Position numbers and translations under genes: made by a program
NCBI RefSeq assembly: GCF_006716745.1
Contig: NZ_VFPP01000001.1
Coordinates: 124,001-188,000, forward strand
Source of the DNA: Saccharothrix saharensis
GTDB taxonomy: Bacteria; Actinomycetota; Actinomycetes; Mycobacteriales; Pseudonocardiaceae
DNA: 64,000 bases
Direction: 5' to 3'
Notes under the pieces: model-generated
The model's input: the letters and a program-made list of their open reading frames with translations, nothing else
Database searches by the model: none
Told to the model about the DNA's origin: nothing
In this document: positions 48,301 through 61,400 of the stretch, piece after piece
Numbering within the stretch: the first letter of the stretch is position 1
How the letters are laid out: each line of letters begins with the position of its first letter

Positions 48301-51300
48301 GTCGCAGCAGCGGGTGATCCGCGCGGCCCTCGCCTCGGCCGGTTTGACCACCTCGGACGTCGACGTGGTCGAGGCGCACGGCACCGGCACGACGTTGGGC
48401 GACCCGATCGAGGCCCAGGCGTTGATCGCGACCTACGGCGCCGAACGATCCGGAGAGCCGCTCTGGCTCGGTTCGATCAAGTCGAACATCGGCCACACGC
48501 AGTCCGCGGCGGGTGCGGCGGCCGTGATCAAGGTCGTGCAGGCGCTGCGGCACGGGCTGCTGCCGAAGACGCTGCACGTGGACGTGCCGTCCGCCAAGGT
48601 CGACTGGGACGCGGGCGCGGTCGAGCTGCTCACGTCGGCGCGGCCGTGGCCGCGGGTGACGCGACCGCGTCGGGCCGGGATCTCGTCGTTCGGCATCAGC
48701 GGCACGAACGCGCACGTGATCCTGGAGCAAGCGCCGGACGAGCCCGCGGCGGCCCCGGCGGAGACCGGTCTCGTGCCGTGGGTGCTGTCCGCGAAGACGC
48801 CTGCCGCGCTGGCCGGTCAGGCGGCGAAGCTGCGGGACTGGGCCGAGGGCGCGGACGTGGCGCCGGTCGACGTCGGCCGGTCGTTGCTGCGGCGCACGAT
48901 GTTCGAGCACCGGGCCGTGGTGGTCGGCGGTGACCTGGCGGACCTGCGTGACGGCCTGGCCGCGGTCGCGCGCGCCGAGTCGTCCCCGGTGGTGCCGGGC
49001 AAGTTGGCGTTCCTGTTCACCGGTCAGGGTGCGCAGCGGATGGGTATGGGCCGGGAGTTGTACTCGGCGTTCCCGGTGTTCGCTTCGGCCTTTGACGAGG
49101 TGTGCGCGGAGTTGGACCCGTCGTTGCGTGAGGTGTTGTGGAGTTCCGAGCGGATCGATCGGACGGAGTTCGCGCAGCCGGGGTTGTTCGCGTTCGAGGT
49201 GGCTCTGTTCCGGTTGTTGGAGTCGTGGGGCGTGCGCCCGGACTTCCTGGCGGGCCACTCGGTCGGCGAGATCGCTGCCGCGCACGTTTCCGGTGTGTTG
49301 TCCCTGGCCGACGCCGCTCGTCTGGTCACGGCTCGTGGTCGGCTGATGCAGGCGTTGCCGACGGGTGGCGCGATGGTGGCGGTGCAGGCGACCGAGGCCG
49401 AGGTGCTGCCGCTGCTGCCGTCGGGTGCGGGGATCGCCGCGGTGAACGGGCCGAACGCCGTCGTCGTGTCCGGCGCGGAGGACGCGGTGGAGAAGGTGCT
49501 GGCAGGACTGCCGGGCCGCAAGTCCAAGCGGTTGCGGGTGAGTCACGCTTTCCACTCGCCGTTGATGGCCCCGATGCTGGACGGGTTCCGGGCGGTCGCG
49601 TCGTCCTTGGTCTACAACGATCCACAGATCCCGATCGTGTCCACGGTGTTGTCGGACGGTTCGAGTAGCGTTGAAAACAGGGATCCCCTGGGCGGGGACC
49701 CTTCCGCAGGCGCGGTGTTCGACGCCGAGTACTGGGTGCGGCACGTGATGGCGGCGGTGAGGTTCCGGGACGCGGTCCGCGTGCTGGAAGCGCAGGGCGT
49801 CACCACGTTCTTCGAGGTCGGCCCGGACGGTGTGCTCACCGCGATGGGGCAGGACTGCCTGACCACCGATGGACCGGTGTTGATCGCCTCCCAGCGCAAG
49901 GACCGCCCGGAGGACCGGGTGCTGCTGGACGCCGTCGGCCGTCTCTGCGCACGCGGGCAGCACGTCGACTGGTCGCCGTTGGTCGCGGGAGGTCGGCTGG
50001 TGCAGGTGCCGACCTACGCGTTCCAGCACGAGGAGTTCTGGCCGAAGGTGTCCGCGTCGGCCGGTGACGTGACGGCGGCCGGGCTCGTGTCGGCCGGGCA
50101 CCCGGTGCTGGGTGCGGCGGTGTCGTTGCCGGAGGACGGCGGCGTGGTGCTCACCGGCCGGTTGTCGGCGAGCACCCAGCCGTGGCTGGCCGAGCACGAC
50201 GTGGTGCCGTCGTCGGTGTTCGTGGAACTGGCCGTGCGCGCGGGCGACGAGGTCGGCTGCGACCGGATCGACGAGCTGGTCACCGAGACCTGGTGCGTGC
50301 TGCCCGCCAACGGGCTGCGGGTGCAGGTGGTCGTCGGCGCCCCCGACGAGCTGGGCAAGCGGTCGGTCGCCGTCTACTCGCGCGGCGAAGACGACTGGAC
50401 CCGGCACGCCACGGGCACGGTGGCCGCGTCCCGACCCGCGGCCGAACGCCCGGCGGCGGACGGTGACGTGGTCGGCGACGTGAGCCTGCTCGACGCCTCC
50501 GGGTTCGGCATCCACCCCAACCTGCTGGACGAAGCCGCGCGCCTGGTGTCCGACGACCTGCTCCCGGCCACCTGGCGCGGCGTCACCCTGCACGCCACCG
50601 GCGCGACCGAGCTGCACGTGCGGATGACGCCCAACGGTGACGGCACGTGGGCGCTGCTCGCCTCGGACGGCACGGGCGCGCCGGTCGTGACCGCCGACGA
50701 AGTCGGGCTGCGCGCACCGGAACCCGTCACCGGCGGCGTCGACTCGCTGTTCCGGGTCGAGTGGAAGCAGGTCGAGCCAGGGCGGGCCGTGCCGGACCAC
50801 GAGGTCGTGACCGTGACGACGGACGGCCCGGTGCCTGTGGCGGCACGTGACGCGGTCTGCCGGGTGCTGGGAATGCTCCAGCAGTGGCTCGCCGAGGAAC
50901 GGTCCGAGCTGCTGGTCGTCCACACGCTCGCCGTCGACCCGGCCGCCGCCGCGGTGTGGGGTTTGGTGCGGTCGGCGCAGTCCGAGCACCCGGGCCGGTT
51001 CGTGCTGGTGGAGGGCGATGACGTCGCGCTCGCGCTGAGCGTGGACGAGCCGCAGGTGGCCGTTCGCGACGGGAAGGTGTTCGTGCCCCGACTGGTGCGC
51101 GTGTCCGGCACGCCCGTCGACGCCGACTGGTCGGGCAAGGTGCTGATCACCGGCGGCACGGGCGCGTTGGGCGCGGTCGCGGCCCGGCACCTCGCGGCAC
51201 GCGGTGCGCGCGAGCTGGTGTTGACCAGTCGTCGCGGCATCGAGGCGCCAGGTGCCGGCGAGTTGGTGGCCGACCTCGAGGACTTGGGTGTCGAGGTCAC

Positions 51301-52390
51301 CGTCGTGGCGTGTGACGTGGCCGATCGTGAGGCGGTCGAGAAGTTGGTGGCCGATCACTCGTTCACGGGTGTGGTGCACACGGCGGGTGTGGTGGATGAC
51401 GGTGTGGTGACCGGGTTGACGCCGGAGCGGGTCGATGCGGTGTTCCGGCCGAAGGTGGACGCGGCCTGGCACCTGCACGAGCTGGTCGGGGACGTGCGGA
51501 ACTTCGTCCTGTACTCGTCGGCCGCTGGTGTGTTCGGCGCGGCGGGTCAGGGGAACTACGCGGCGGCCAACGCGTTCCTGGACGCTTTGGCGCGGCTTCG
51601 TCGCGCGAACGGGCTGCCGGCGACGTCCCTGGCCTGGGGTTTGTGGGCCGACCCGTCCGGCATCACGAGCACGTTGGACGAGAACGACCGGCAGCGCATG
51701 GCGCGGTCCGGCATGACGGCGCTGTCCGCGGACGACGGCATGCGGCTGTTCGACGCGGCACTCGCCCACGACCTGCCCGCGGTCGCGCCGGTGCGGGTGG
51801 ACCGGAAAGCCCTGGCGGGCGCGGTGCCGCCGCTGTTCCGGGAGCTGGTGCGCGGCACGAGGCGCGCGGCCCGGTCCGGGATCAAGGGCGGTCTGCGGGA
51901 ACGGCTCACCGACGTCGCCCCCGCCGACCGCGAACGCACCCTGGTCGACCTGGTCAGCGCGGCCGTCGCCGACGTGCTCGGCTACCAGGGTCGGGTCGAC
52001 GCCGGGCGCGCGTTCCAGGAGCTGGGCTTCGACTCGTTGACGGCCGTGGAGCTGCGCAACCGGCTCAACGCCGAAACCGGCCTCCAGCTGCCCGCGACGC
52101 TCGTCTTCGACCACCCCAACACCGCCGCCCTGGCCGCCCACCTCGACAGTGAGCTCGGCGGCGGCGACGAGCACGACGTGCTGGCCGCCCTGGACCGGCT
52201 GGCCGCCGAACTCACGGCGGTGACGGGCGAGGACGACACGCACACCGAGATCACCCGACGTCTCGAAGACCTGCTCGCCCAGCACCGCCGCAACCGCCCG
52301 ACCGCGGGCGAACCGGACCACAGCGACGTCCGGGACGCCTCGGTGGAGGAACTGCTCGACGTGTTCGACAAGGAATTCGGTCGCTCGTGA
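42371..52390 (+). CDS. Modular type I PKS, two modules: KS-AT-DH-KR*-ACP / KS-AT-(DH)-KR-ACP
   Basis: Encodes 3339 aa. ATG 42371 follows GAGGAG at 42355-42360; the N-terminus has a LRDYLKR docking helix. Module 1: KS about 34-450, AT 559-870 (GHSIGE, HAFHS: malonyl), DH 923-1190 with intact HVVLG..P and [10 protein letters not shown] 1335-1520 whose catalytic Ser position is Ala1461 (SAAAG where the other KRs have SS), ACP 1590-1675. Module 2: KS 1695-2115, AT 2213-2520 (GHSVGE, HAFHS: malonyl), DH remnant 2576-2790 that keeps His2609 but lost the G and P of its motif and the central GYGPVF block, KR 2923-3110 (VDD, Ser/Tyr intact), ACP 3175-3258. Both ATs carry the 63-bp element. A TTA codon at 44645 may make translation depend on a bldA-type tRNA. 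The C-terminus [13 protein letters not shown] is a docking motif. Confidence 0.95.
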   Translation: MAGEQALRDYLKRAVADAQEAHRRLREVEDRGSEPIAVVGMACRFAGDVTSPDELWDLVVGERDAISGFPADRGWDVDGIYHPDPAHPGTSYAREGGFLRRVGEFDPNFFGISPREAVAMDPQQRLLLETSWEAFEHAGIDATSLRGSRTGVFVGLNYHDYVHSLQNAAEDIAGLVGTGTSGSVASGRIAYTLGLEGPAVTIDTACSSSLVSLHLAVQSLRQGESTLALAGGVTIMGTPGMFVEFSRQRGLAADGRCKAFSADADGTGWGEGVGVLVLERLSDARRHGHRVLAVVRGSAVNQDGASNGLTAPNGPAQQRVIRAALGNARLASDEVDVVEAHGTGTSLGDPIEAQALLATYGRQRPADRPLWLGTVKSNIGHTQAAAGVAGIIKMVMAMRHGVLPRTLHVASPTPQVDWSAGAVSLLTSARPWDSGDQPRRAAVSSFGISGTNAHVILEQAPAADPAPEPATSGLPLPFLLSARTDSALPPQAARLLERVDGVSLHDLGWSLATTRAGLARRAVVVAADAAELTRGLAGLATGDVPAGVLVDSVTAGRTAFLFTGQGAQRVGMGRELYSAFPVFASAFDEVLSALDPALRDVMWSDADRLSQTEFTQPGLFAFEVALFRLLEAWGIRPDFVAGHSIGEIAAAHVSGVLSLADAARLVTARGRLMQALPAGGAMVSLRAGEDDVRAVLTDEVGIAAVNGPRSVVVSGSEAAVDALVARLDVKSKRLRVSHAFHSPLMAPMLAEFRAVVSGLTFNVPQIPFVSTVLSDLSSSVVNRVPLGGDPSAGAAFDAEYWVRHVSATVRFGDAVRGLEAQGVTTFLEVGPDGVLAAMGQESLTSDVPALVASQRKDRPELRTLVEAVARLVARGVKVEWDAWFPGGRPVELPTYAFERRRYWPTPASSVGDVASAGLGAAEHPLLGAVVAVPESGGTLFSGRISVHSHPWLADHVVLGSTLLPGTAFLELALRAADEVGCAAVAELTLGAPLVLPPDGAVQLQVLVGADDGTGRRSISVHSRDGGDWTRHAGGVLTTEPREEPAPLDEWPPPGEPVDVDGFYPGLAANGFGYGPVFQGLAAAWRVGDEVFAEVVLPDGLRPERFGLHPALLDAALHAVGLGRFVGERGQAQLPFSWAGVALHASGASALRVRLTPSGSGVSVVVADGTGAPVASVEQLTLRPVSVEQLAADVDSLFRVEWVGVPHDGAEPIAVHEVVRPEGDAPTAARAVVNDVLARLREVLAEEDARLAVVTRGAVSVAGEDVDPVTAAVWGVMRSAQTEHPGRFVLLDTDADVVDVPAADEPQLAVRGGRVFAPRLARVPATGEPTWHADDRVLVTGGTGTLGAMIAEHLVTRGVRTLVLTSRRGPDAPGADELVARLAALGADVEVVACDVADRDAVARLAEQRFTGVVHTAGVVDDGVVTALTPDRVDGVFRPKVDAAWHLHELLGDVRAFVLYSAAAGVVGGPGQGNYAAANAFLDGLAQHRHARGLPAVSLAWGLWAERSGMTGDLTEADLRRMSREGVAALSTAEGLRLFDAATAAGAPAVVPIKFDPRAMTDAVPPLFRGLVRGPSRRTATAAPTLTGLGRKLAGLAEAERDAVLVDVVITQVAGVLGYADGSAIAADRAFSDLGFDSLMAVELRNRLAATTGARLPATLVFDYPTPAAVVGLLRAELVGERAVDAPTRRRVVTDDDPIVIVGLACRYPGGVTSPDGLWRLVAEGRDGITRFPTNRDWDVDGLYDPEPGKPGKTYTREGGFLHEAADFDAAFFGISPREAMAMDPQQRLLLETSWEALEHAGIDPVTLRGSRTGVFAGVMYHDYGRFLVEGGEELAAFAGTGVAGSVASGRVSYALGLEGPAVTVDTACSSSLVALHLAAQALRQGECDLALAGGVAVMATPTTFVDFSRQRGLAADGRCKSFAEAADGTGWGEGVGMILVERLSDARRNGHTVLAVVRGSAVNQDGASNGLTAPNGPSQQRVIRAALASAGLTTSDVDVVEAHGTGTTLGDPIEAQALIATYGAERSGEPLWLGSIKSNIGHTQSAAGAAAVIKVVQALRHGLLPKTLHVDVPSAKVDWDAGAVELLTSARPWPRVTRPRRAGISSFGISGTNAHVILEQAPDEPAAAPAETGLVPWVLSAKTPAALAGQAAKLRDWAEGADVAPVDVGRSLLRRTMFEHRAVVVGGDLADLRDGLAAVARAESSPVVPGKLAFLFTGQGAQRMGMGRELYSAFPVFASAFDEVCAELDPSLREVLWSSERIDRTEFAQPGLFAFEVALFRLLESWGVRPDFLAGHSVGEIAAAHVSGVLSLADAARLVTARGRLMQALPTGGAMVAVQATEAEVLPLLPSGAGIAAVNGPNAVVVSGAEDAVEKVLAGLPGRKSKRLRVSHAFHSPLMAPMLDGFRAVASSLVYNDPQIPIVSTVLSDGSSSVENRDPLGGDPSAGAVFDAEYWVRHVMAAVRFRDAVRVLEAQGVTTFFEVGPDGVLTAMGQDCLTTDGPVLIASQRKDRPEDRVLLDAVGRLCARGQHVDWSPLVAGGRLVQVPTYAFQHEEFWPKVSASAGDVTAAGLVSAGHPVLGAAVSLPEDGGVVLTGRLSASTQPWLAEHDVVPSSVFVELAVRAGDEVGCDRIDELVTETWCVLPANGLRVQVVVGAPDELGKRSVAVYSRGEDDWTRHATGTVAASRPAAERPAADGDVVGDVSLLDASGFGIHPNLLDEAARLVSDDLLPATWRGVTLHATGATELHVRMTPNGDGTWALLASDGTGAPVVTADEVGLRAPEPVTGGVDSLFRVEWKQVEPGRAVPDHEVVTVTTDGPVPVAARDAVCRVLGMLQQWLAEERSELLVVHTLAVDPAAAAVWGLVRSAQSEHPGRFVLVEGDDVALALSVDEPQVAVRDGKVFVPRLVRVSGTPVDADWSGKVLITGGTGALGAVAARHLAARGARELVLTSRRGIEAPGAGELVADLEDLGVEVTVVACDVADREAVEKLVADHSFTGVVHTAGVVDDGVVTGLTPERVDAVFRPKVDAAWHLHELVGDVRNFVLYSSAAGVFGAAGQGNYAAANAFLDALARLRRANGLPATSLAWGLWADPSGITSTLDENDRQRMARSGMTALSADDGMRLFDAALAHDLPAVAPVRVDRKALAGAVPPLFRELVRGTRRAARSGIKGGLRERLTDVAPADRERTLVDLVSAAVADVLGYQGRVDAGRAFQELGFDSLTAVELRNRLNAETGLQLPATLVFDHPNTAALAAHLDSELGGGDEHDVLAALDRLAAELTAVTGEDDTHTEITRRLEDLLAQHRRNRPTAGEPDHSDVRDASVEELLDVFDKEFGRS
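44645..44647 (+). promoter_or_regulatory. In-frame TTA (Leu) codon, possible bldA-dependent control point
   Basis: The codon is Leu in V-S-G-L-T-F-N of the module 1 AT of the 42371 gene. The equivalent codon in sister modules is TTG. It is the only in-frame TTA I found in the window. In actinomycetes TTA is read by the developmentally regulated bldA tRNA; its effect here is inference. Confidence 0.6.
44687..44749 (+). repeat. AT-embedded 63-bp element, copy 4
   Basis: In the AT of module 1 of the 42371 gene, residues 773-793. It is the TTTTGTCGGACCTG variant with a GGGTTCCCC left arm. A TTA codon lies 40 bp upstream. Confidence 0.85.
49547..49755 (+). repeat. AT tract identical to 13946-14154
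   Basis: Second copy of the 209-bp AT tract, in module 2 of the 42371 gene; it contains element copy 5. Confidence 0.85.
49649..49711 (+). repeat. AT-embedded 63-bp element, copy 5
   Basis: In the AT of module 2 of the 42371 gene, residues 2427-2447. Identical to copy 1, as part of a 209-bp identical tract. Confidence 0.85.
51317..51639 (+). repeat. KR tract identical to 61543-61865
   Basis: 323 bp covering the KR core of module 2 of the 42371 gene. Read side by side, I see no difference from 61543-61865, including third codon positions. Confidence 0.85.
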
Positions 52391-52425
52391 GGCACCGGTC
52401 GACTGAGACGAAAGGACTGATCCAG

Positions 52426-55400
52426 GTGTCGAACGAGGACAAGCTCGTCTCGTACCTCAAGCAGGCGACGATCGACCTGCGCGAGAGCAGGCGCCGGATC
52501 CACGAGCTGGAGTCCGAGCCGATCGCCGTCGTCGGCATGGCGTGCCGGTTCCCCGGCGGTGTCGGCACGCCGGAGCAGCTGTGGGAGCTGGTGTCCGGCG
52601 GCACGGCCGCCGTGTCGCCGTTCCCCACCGACCGGGGCTGGGACGTGGACGCGATCTACCACCCGGACCCCTCGCACGAAGGCACCTCGTACGTGCGGGA
52701 GGCGTCGTTCCTGAGCGACGTCGCGGACTTCGACCCCGCGTTCTTCGGGATCTCGCCGCGTGAGGCGTTGGCGATGGACCCGCAGCAGCGGTTGTTGTTG
52801 GAGACGTCGTGGGAGGCGATCGAACGGGCCGGCATCGATCCGACGTCGTTGCGCGGCGCGAAGGTCGGCGTGTTCGCGGGCATGAACGGGCAGGACTACG
52901 TCGCCCACCTGCAGGGCGCGGGTGACGAGGTCGCCGGGTTCATCGGCACCGGCACGGCCGCCAGCGTCGCCTCCGGCAGGGTCGCGTACACGTTGGGGCT
53001 GGAGGGCCCCGCGCTCACGATCGACACGGCGTGCTCGTCGTCGCTCGTCGCGCTGCACCTCGCGATGGGATCGCTGCGGCACGGTGAGAGCGAGATGGCT
53101 CTCGTGGGCGGCGTGACCGTGATGACCCTGCCCGAGATCTTCGTGGAGTTCAGCAGGCAGCGCGGGCTGGCCCCGGACGGCCGGATCAAGGCGTTCGCGG
53201 GCGGGGCGGACGGCACGGCGTGGGGCGAGGGCGTCGGGATGCTGCTGGTCGAGCGGCTGTCCGACGCACAGCGCAAGGGACATCCCGTGCTCGCGGTCGT
53301 GCGGGGCAGCGCGGTGAACCAGGACGGCGCGTCGAACGGGTTGACCGCGCCGAACGGTCCGTCGCAGCAGCGGGTGATCCGGGCGGCGCTGGCCGCGGCC
53401 GGTTTGACCGCTTCGGACGTCGACGCGGTGGAGGCGCACGGTACGGGTACGACGTTGGGTGATCCGATCGAGGCGCAGGCGTTGTTGGCGACTTACGGTC
53501 AGGGTCGTGGTGGTGAGCCGTTGTGGTTGGGGTCGGTGAAGTCGAACATCGGTCACACGCAGGCGGCGGCGGGTGTTGCCGGGATCATCAAGATGGTCAT
53601 GGCGATGCGGCACGGTGTGTTGCCGCCGACGTTGAACGTGGACGAGCCGACACCGCAGGTCGACTGGTCGGCCGGCGCTGTCTCGCTGCTCACCTCGGCC
53701 CGCACCTGGCCCGCCGTCGACCGGCCGCGTCGGATCGGGGTGTCGTCGTTCGGGATCAGCGGCACGAACGCCCACGTCATCGTGGAGCAGTACGTGCCCG
53801 AGCCGGTGGAGCGGCCGACGCCGACCGGTGGTGTCGTGCCGTGGGTGCTGTCGGCGAAGTCGGCCGGTGCGTTGACGGGCCAGGCCACACGGCTGCTCGC
53901 GGCCGTCGGGGACACCCCGGCTGCGGACATCGCGTACTCGTTGGCGACCACGCGTGCCGCGTTCGAGCACCGCGCCGTGGTGGTGGGGGAGCAGGCGGAC
54001 CTCGTTCGGGGACTGACCGCGTTCGTGGACGGTTCGGGCGGCATCCGGGACGTCGCACGGCCCGGTCGGGTGGCGTTCCTGTTCACGGGTCAGGGTGCGC
54101 AGCGGGTGGGGATGGGTCGCGAGCTGTACCGCGCGTTCCCCGCGTTCGCTTCGGCGTTCGACGAGGTGTGCGCGGTTCTGGACCCGGCTCTGCGCGAGGT
54201 GATGTGGGAGGACGCGGATCGGCTCGATCAGACCGGGTTCACGCAGCCGGGTTTGTTCGCGTTCGAGGTGGCTCTGTTCCGCTTGCTGGAGTCGTGGCAC
54301 ATCCGTCCCGATTTCCTGGCTGGTCACTCGATCGGCGAGATCGCCGCCGCTCACGTCTCGGGTGTGCTGTCCTTGCCCGACGCGGCTCGTTTGGTGACGG
54401 CTCGTGGTCGTTTGATGCAGGCTTTGCCCGCCGGTGGTGTGATGGTGTCGTTGCAGGTCAACGAAGCTGACGTCGTGCCCTTGCTCACCGACGAGGTGGG
54501 TATCGCGGCGGTCAACGGTCCGCGTTCGGTGGTTGTCTCGGGCTCGGAAGCGGCGGTGGATGCTCTGGTGGCGCGTCTGGACGTGAAGTCGAAGCGGTTG
54601 CGGGTGAGTCATGCTTTCCACTCGCCGTTGATGGCTCCGATGCTCGCGGAGTTCCGGGCTGTGGTGTCGGGGTTGACGTTCAACGATCCACAGATCCCGT
54701 TCGTGTCTACGGTGTTGTCGGACGGTTCGAGTAGCGTTGAAAACAGGGATCCCCTGGGCGGGGACCCTTCCGCAGGCACGGTGTTCGACGCGGATTACTG
54801 GGTGCGGCACGTCAGCGCGACGGTGCGGTTCGGCGATGCGGTGCGGGCGCTGGAAGCCGAGGGCGTGAGCACGTTCCTCGAGATCGGGCCGGACGGTGTA
54901 CTGGCCGCCATGGGCCAGGACTGCCTCACCACGGATGAACCAGCACTGGTCGCGGCACAGCGCAAAGACCGGTCCGAAGAGCGCGCGCTCGTCGAGGCTG
55001 TTGCCCGGATCCACGCGCGAGGCGTTCGGGTGGAGTGGGAGAGGTTCTTCGCCGGTCGGGGTGCGCGACGGGTGGACCTGCCGACCTACGCGTTCGAACG
55101 GGACCGGTTCTGGCCGCGAGGCGGGCTCGGGGCGGGTGACGTCACGGCGGCCGGGTTGGCGGCGGCACGGCACCCGTTGCTCGGTGCGGCCGTGGAGCTG
55201 CCCGAGTCCGGTGGGCTGGTGCTGACCGGGCGGTTGTCGGTCGGGGCGCAGCCGTGGCTGGCCGATCACGTGGTGATGGGGTCGGTCCTGGTGCCCGGAA
55301 CCGCGTTCGTGGAGTTGGCGATCCGGGCGGGCGACGAAGCGGGCTGCGGCACGCTCGAAGAACTCACCGTCGAAGCGCCGCTCATCCTCCCGCCGAACGG

Positions 55401-58400
55401 CGCCGTACAGGTGCAGGTGGTGGTGGGAGCGGATGACGGCACGGGAGCGCGTTCGGTCTCCGTGTACGGGCGGGAAGGTGACGAGCCGTGGGCCCGGCAC
55501 GCGACCGGCGTCCTCACCAACGCCCCGGCGGTACCGGACTTCAGCCTGACCGAGTGGCCGCCCGCGGACGCGGAGCGGATCGGGCTCGACGGCTTCTACC
55601 CCGGTCTGGCCGAGATCGGGTTCGGCTACGGACCCCTGTTCCAGGGACTGCGGGCGGCGTGGCGGCGCGACGGGCAGGTGTTCGCCGAGATCGCCCTGTC
55701 CGCCGACGGTGACGCGGCCCGGTTCGGCCTGCACCCCGCCCTGCTGGACGCGGCCGTGCACGCGGTCGCCCTCGGCGGCGCGGTCGGCGGGGCGCGGTTG
55801 CCGTTCGCGTGGCGCGACGTGACCCTGCACGCGTCCGGCGCGCCCGCCCTGCGGGTGCGGGTGTCGCCGATCGGGGACGGCGCGGCGGAGATCCTGGTCG
55901 CGGACGCCGCCGGCGCGCCGGTCGCCACCGTCGGCCACCTGGCGCTGCGGCCCATCGCGGCCGACCAGCTGTCCCGCACGCCGAAGTTCGTGGACCGGCT
56001 GTTCCAGGTCGACTGGCGGGAAGTCGACGCGCGCCAGGCCGAGCCGGTCGACCACGAGATCGTCACCGTCGAGTCGCAGGGCGGCCCGGACGGCGCGCGC
56101 GACGCGGCCCACCGGGTGCTGGCGGCGATGCAGGACTGGCTGGCCCGAGACCGGCCCCAGCCGCTGGTGGTGCGCACGCGAGGCGCGGTCGCCATCGGGG
56201 ACGTGGGCGTCGCGGACGTGGGCGCGGCGGCGGCCTGGGGGCTGGTGCGGTCGGCGCAGAGCGAGAACCCGCGCCGATTCGTGCTGGTCGACACCGACGA
56301 CGACGCTGCCGTAACCCAGGCGTTGGCGTTGGACGAGCCGCAGGTGGCCGTGCGGGACGGCAAGTTCTTCGTGCCGAGGCTGGCCCGGGTGCCGTCCACC
56401 GACACCGATCCGGTCTGGCACGCCGACGACCGGGTGCTGATCACCGGCGGCACGGGCGCGCTCGGCGCGCTCGTCGCCCGGCACCTCGTGACCGAGCACG
56501 GCGTGCGCAACCTCGTGGTGACCAGCCGTCGGGGCCTGGACGCCCCCGGCGCTCCCGAACTGGCCGCCGAACTGCGTGAACTGGGTGCCGAGGTGGCGGT
56601 GGTCGCGTGCGACGTCGCCGACCGCGACGCCGTGGCCAGGCTCGCCGAACACACCTTCACCGGTGTCGTGCACGCGGCCGGTGTGCTGGACGACGGCGTG
56701 ATCACCGCGCTGACTCCCGAACGGGTGGACGCGGTGCTGCGGCCCAAGGTCGATGCCGCCTGGCACCTGCACGAGCTGCTGCCCGACGTGCGGAACTTCG
56801 TCCTCTACTCGTCGGCCGCGGGCGTGTTTGGTGCGGCCGGGCAGGGCAACTACGCCGCCGCGAACGCCTTCCTGGACGCGCTCGCCGAGCTTCGGCGTTC
56901 GACGGGTCGTGCGGCGACGTCCCTAGCGTGGGGTCTGTGGGCGGAGAGCAGCGGCATCACCAGCGCGCTCGGTGACGTGGACCGTCAACGCATCTCGCGC
57001 TCGGGCACCGCCCTGTCGACCGCGGACGGAATGCACCTGTTCGACATCGCGACCCGCGCCGACCGGGCGCTGCTGGTGCCCATCGAGCTGGACCTGAAGG
57101 CGATGGCGTCCGCGCCCGAGGTCCCGCCGCTGTTCCGCGGCCTGGTGCGGGCACCGGCGCGGCGGGCGGTCGAAGCGGCGGCGGTGGCCGCGAGCGGGCT
57201 GGCGCGGCAGTTGGCCGGCCTCGCCGAGGACGAGCGGGACGACGTGTTGCTCGACCTGGTCGCCTCGCAGGTCGCCGGTGTCCTCGGGTACGCGAACCCG
57301 GCGCAGGTCGAAGCCGGCCGGGCGTTCCAGGACCTGGGCTTCGACTCGCTGACGGCCGTCGAGCTGCGCAACCGGCTGAACGCGGTGACCGGGCTGCGGC
57401 TGCCCGCGACGCTGGTGTTCGACTACCCGACCCCGGCCGCCGTGGTGGGGTTGCTGCGCACCGAGCTGGTAGGGGAGGCGGCACCGGCGATCCCGACCCA
57501 GCGCCGCACGGCCACCGACCACGACCCGATCGTGATCGTCGGCATGGCCTGCCGCTACCCGGGCGGGATCGGCAACCCGGACGACCTGTGGCAGCTGGTC
57601 GCCGAAGGCCGTGACGGCATCACGCTGTTCCCCACCGACCGCGGTTGGGATGTGAACGCGCTCTACCACCCCGACCCGGAACACCAGGGCACCTCGTACA
57701 CGCGCGAAGGCGGGTTCCTGCACACGGCCACCGACTTCGACCCCGGGTTCTTCGGCATCTCGCCCCGTGAGGCGGTGGCGATGGACCCCCAGCAGCGGCT
57801 GCTGTTGGAGACGTCGTGGGAGGCGTTGGAGCACGCGGGCATCGACCCGGTGACGTTGCGCGGCAGCCGGACCGGGGTGTTCGCGGGCGTCATGTACCAC
57901 GACTACGTCGCCTACCTCCAGACCGCCGCCGACGACGTGGAGGGCTTCGCCGGCACCGGCACGGCGGGCAGCATCGCGTCCGGTCGCGTGGCCTACGCGT
58001 TGGGGCTGGAAGGTCCGGCGGTCACGGTCGACACGGCGTGCTCGTCGTCGCTGGTGGCGTTGCACTGGGCGGTCCAGGCGCTGCGCAGCGGCGAGTGCGA
58101 CCTGGCGTTGGCCGGTGGTGTCACGGTGATGTCGACACCTGGGACGTTCGTCGACTTCAGCCGGCAGCGGGGTTTGGCCCCGGACGGCCGCTGCAAGTCG
58201 TTCGCGGGCGCGGCCGACGGCACCGGGTGGTCCGAGGGCGTGGGCATGATCCTGGTGGAGCGCCTGTCGGACGCGCGTCGCAACGGCCACGAGGTGTTGG
58301 CGGTCGTGCGGGGCAGTGCGGTGAACCAGGACGGCGCGTCCAACGGCCTCACCGCACCCAACGGCCCCTCGCAACAACGGGTCATCCGGCAAGCCCTGGC

Positions 58401-61400
58401 CACCGCCGGCCTGTCCACCGCGGACGTCGACGCGGTGGAGGCGCACGGCACCGGAACCATGCTCGGCGACCCCATCGAGGCGCAGGCGCTGATCGCCACC
58501 TACGGCCGTGACCGTGAGGGCGAACCGCTGCGCCTGGGCTCGATCAAGTCGAACCTGGGGCACACGCAGGCGGCGGCCGGCGCGGCCGGGATCATCAAGA
58601 TGGTCATGGCCATGCGGCACGGCGTGCTGCCTAAGACGCTGCACGTGGACGAGCCGACACCTCAGGTGGACTGGGACGCCGGTGCGGTGGAGCTGCTGAC
58701 GTCGGCGCGTCCGTGGGAGACGAACGGGCGTCCGCGGCGGGCCGGGGTGTCGTCGTTCGGGATCAGCGGCACGAACGCGCACGTGATCCTGGAGCAGCCG
58801 CCGGCCGCGAAGGCGGAGCCCGAACCGGAGGCGGCCGTCGTGCCGTGGGTGCTGTCGGCGAAGACATCCGAGGCGTTGTCCGGTCAGGCGGCACGGCTGT
58901 TGGACCGGGTCGACGCGCACCCCGTCGTGGACGTCGCGTTCTCGCTGGCGACGTCACGGGCGGTGTTCGAGCACCGGGCCGTGGTGGTCGGCGAGTCGGC
59001 GGACGACTTCCGGCAGGGGCTGGCCGCGATGGCGAACGGCGGCTGGGCGTCGGGCGCGGGTACCCCGAAGCCCGGTCGGCTGGCGTTCCTGTTCACGGGC
59101 CAGGGTGCGCAGCGGATGGGGATGGGTCGGGAGTTGTACTCGGCGTTCCCGGTGTTCGCTTCGGCCTTTGACGAGGTGTGCGCGGAGTTGGACCCGTCGT
59201 TGCGTGAGGTGTTGTGGAGTTCCGAGCGGATCGATCGGACGGAGTTCGCGCAGCCGGGGTTGTTCGCGGTCGAGGTGGCTCTGTTCCGGTTGTTGGAGTC
59301 GTGGGGCGTGCGCCCGGACTTCCTGGCCGGTCACTCGATCGGTGAAATCGCCGCCGCGCACGTTTCCGGTGTGTTGTCCCTGGCCGACGCCGCTCGTCTG
59401 GTCACCGCTCGTGGTCGGCTGATGCAGGCACTGCCCGCCGGCGGCGCGATGGTGTCCGTGCAGGCCACCGAGGCCGAGGTGCTCCCGCTGCTCACGGATG
59501 AGGTGAGCATCGCGGCGGTCAACGGGCCGCGATCGGTGGTCGTGTCGGGCAGTGACATCGCGGTGGAGAAGGTGCTGGCAGGACTGCCGGACCGCAAGTC
59601 GAAGCGTCTGCGCGTGAGTCATGCCTTCCACTCGCCGTTGATGGCTCCGATGCTTGACGAGTTCCGTGCGGTTGTTTCCGGGTTGACCTTCAACGATCCA
59701 CAGATCCCGATCGTGTCGACGGTTTTGTCGGACCTGTCGAGTAGCGTTGAAAACAGGGATCCCCTGGGCGGGGACCCTCCCGCAGGCACGGCGTTCGACG
59801 CGGACTACTGGGTGCGGCACGTCAGTGAGACGGTGCGGTTCCAGGACGCGGTGCGGGCGCTGGAAGCCGAAGGTGTGACGACGTTCTTGGAGCTCGGGCC
59901 GGACGGTGTGCTCGCCGCCATGGGCCAGGACTGCCTCACCACCGAAGGACCGGCGCTGGTCGCGTCGCAGCGCAAGGACCGACCCGAGGACCGGGCGCTG
60001 GTCGAAGCCGTCGGTCAGCTCCACGTCCGCGGCGTCCGGGTGGACTGGCCGCGGTTCTTCGCCGGGCGTGGCGCGCGGCGCGTCGGGTTGCCCACCTACG
60101 CGTTCCAGCACGAACGGTACTGGCCGCGGCCGGCGGTGGACGTCGGTGACGTGACGGGTGCCGGGCTGGTCCCCGCCGGGCACCCGGTGCTCGGCGCGGC
60201 CGTGCCGTTGCCCGAGAACGACGGCGTGCTGCTGACCGGACGGTTGTCGGTGAGCGCCCAGCCCTGGCTGGCCGACCACGAGGTGCAGGGCGCGGTCGTG
60301 GTGCCGTCGTCGGTGTTCGTGGAGCTGGCGATCCGGGCCGGGGACGAGGTCGGCAGCCCGTGCGTGGCCGAGCTGACCACCGAGGTGCCGCTGGTGCTGC
60401 CCGATGTCGGCGGGGTCCGGGTCCAGGTCGTCGTCGGCGGCCCCGGCAACCGCACCGTGTCGGTCTATGCCCGCGCCGACCAGGCTGAAACGTGGACCCG
60501 GCACGCGACCGGTCTCCTCACCGCCGCCTCCCAGCCGGACTTCGACCTGACCGCGTGGCCGCCCGCCGGGGCGGACGCGGTGGACGTCGATCGGCTCCAC
60601 GCCTCCCTGCTCGACGAGGGCGTGGACCTCGGGCCCGCGTTCCGCGACCTGCGTGCCGCCTGGAGGCACGGCGATGACGTGTACGCGGAAGTGCACGTGC
60701 CCGAGAACGACTTCGGCGTGCACCCGGCGTTGCTCGAGACCGCCGTGCACACCATCGCGGACGGCGACCTGCCCGGGTCGTGGCACGACGTGACGCTGCA
60801 CGCGTCCGGTGCGACCGAACTGCGGGTGCGGCTGTCACCGGTGGGCGACGCGTGGTCGTTGACCGCGGCGGACGGCACCGGCGCGCCGGTCCTGTCCGGG
60901 CGGGTCGGGCTGCGCGCCGTCGACCCGGCGGAACTCGCCGTGCGCGAAGTGGTCGACTCCCTGTTCCGCGTCGAGTGGCACCCGGTCGAGCCGGGCCACG
61001 CGACACCGGAGCACGAGATCGTCACCGTGACGGCCGGCGGCGACGTCCCGGAGGCCGCGCGGACCGCCGCGCACCGGGTGCTGCGGTCGGTGCAGGACTG
61101 GCTGGCCGCGGAACGGACCGGGATGCTCGTCGTGCGCACGTCCGGGGTCGAGACCGACCCGGTGGCGGCGACGGTGTGGGGTCTGGTGAGGTCGGCGCAG
61201 TCGGAGCACCCGGGCCGGTTCGCGCTCGTCAACGGTGACGACGTCGCGGCGGCGTTGAGCGTCGGCGAGCCGCAGGTCGCGGTCCGGGACGGGAAGCTGT
61301 TCGTGCCCCGCCTGGTGCAGGTGGCGGCCACCGACGTCGAACCGTCCTGGAACTCCGACGACCGGGTGCTGATCACCGGTGGCACGGGCGCGTTGGGCGC

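Noticed and set aside
52387..52425. Earlier GTG start for the 52426 PKS gene, overlapping the previous stop
   Set aside because: The extra 13 residues match no docking-domain start, and AAAGGA fits the GTG at 52426.
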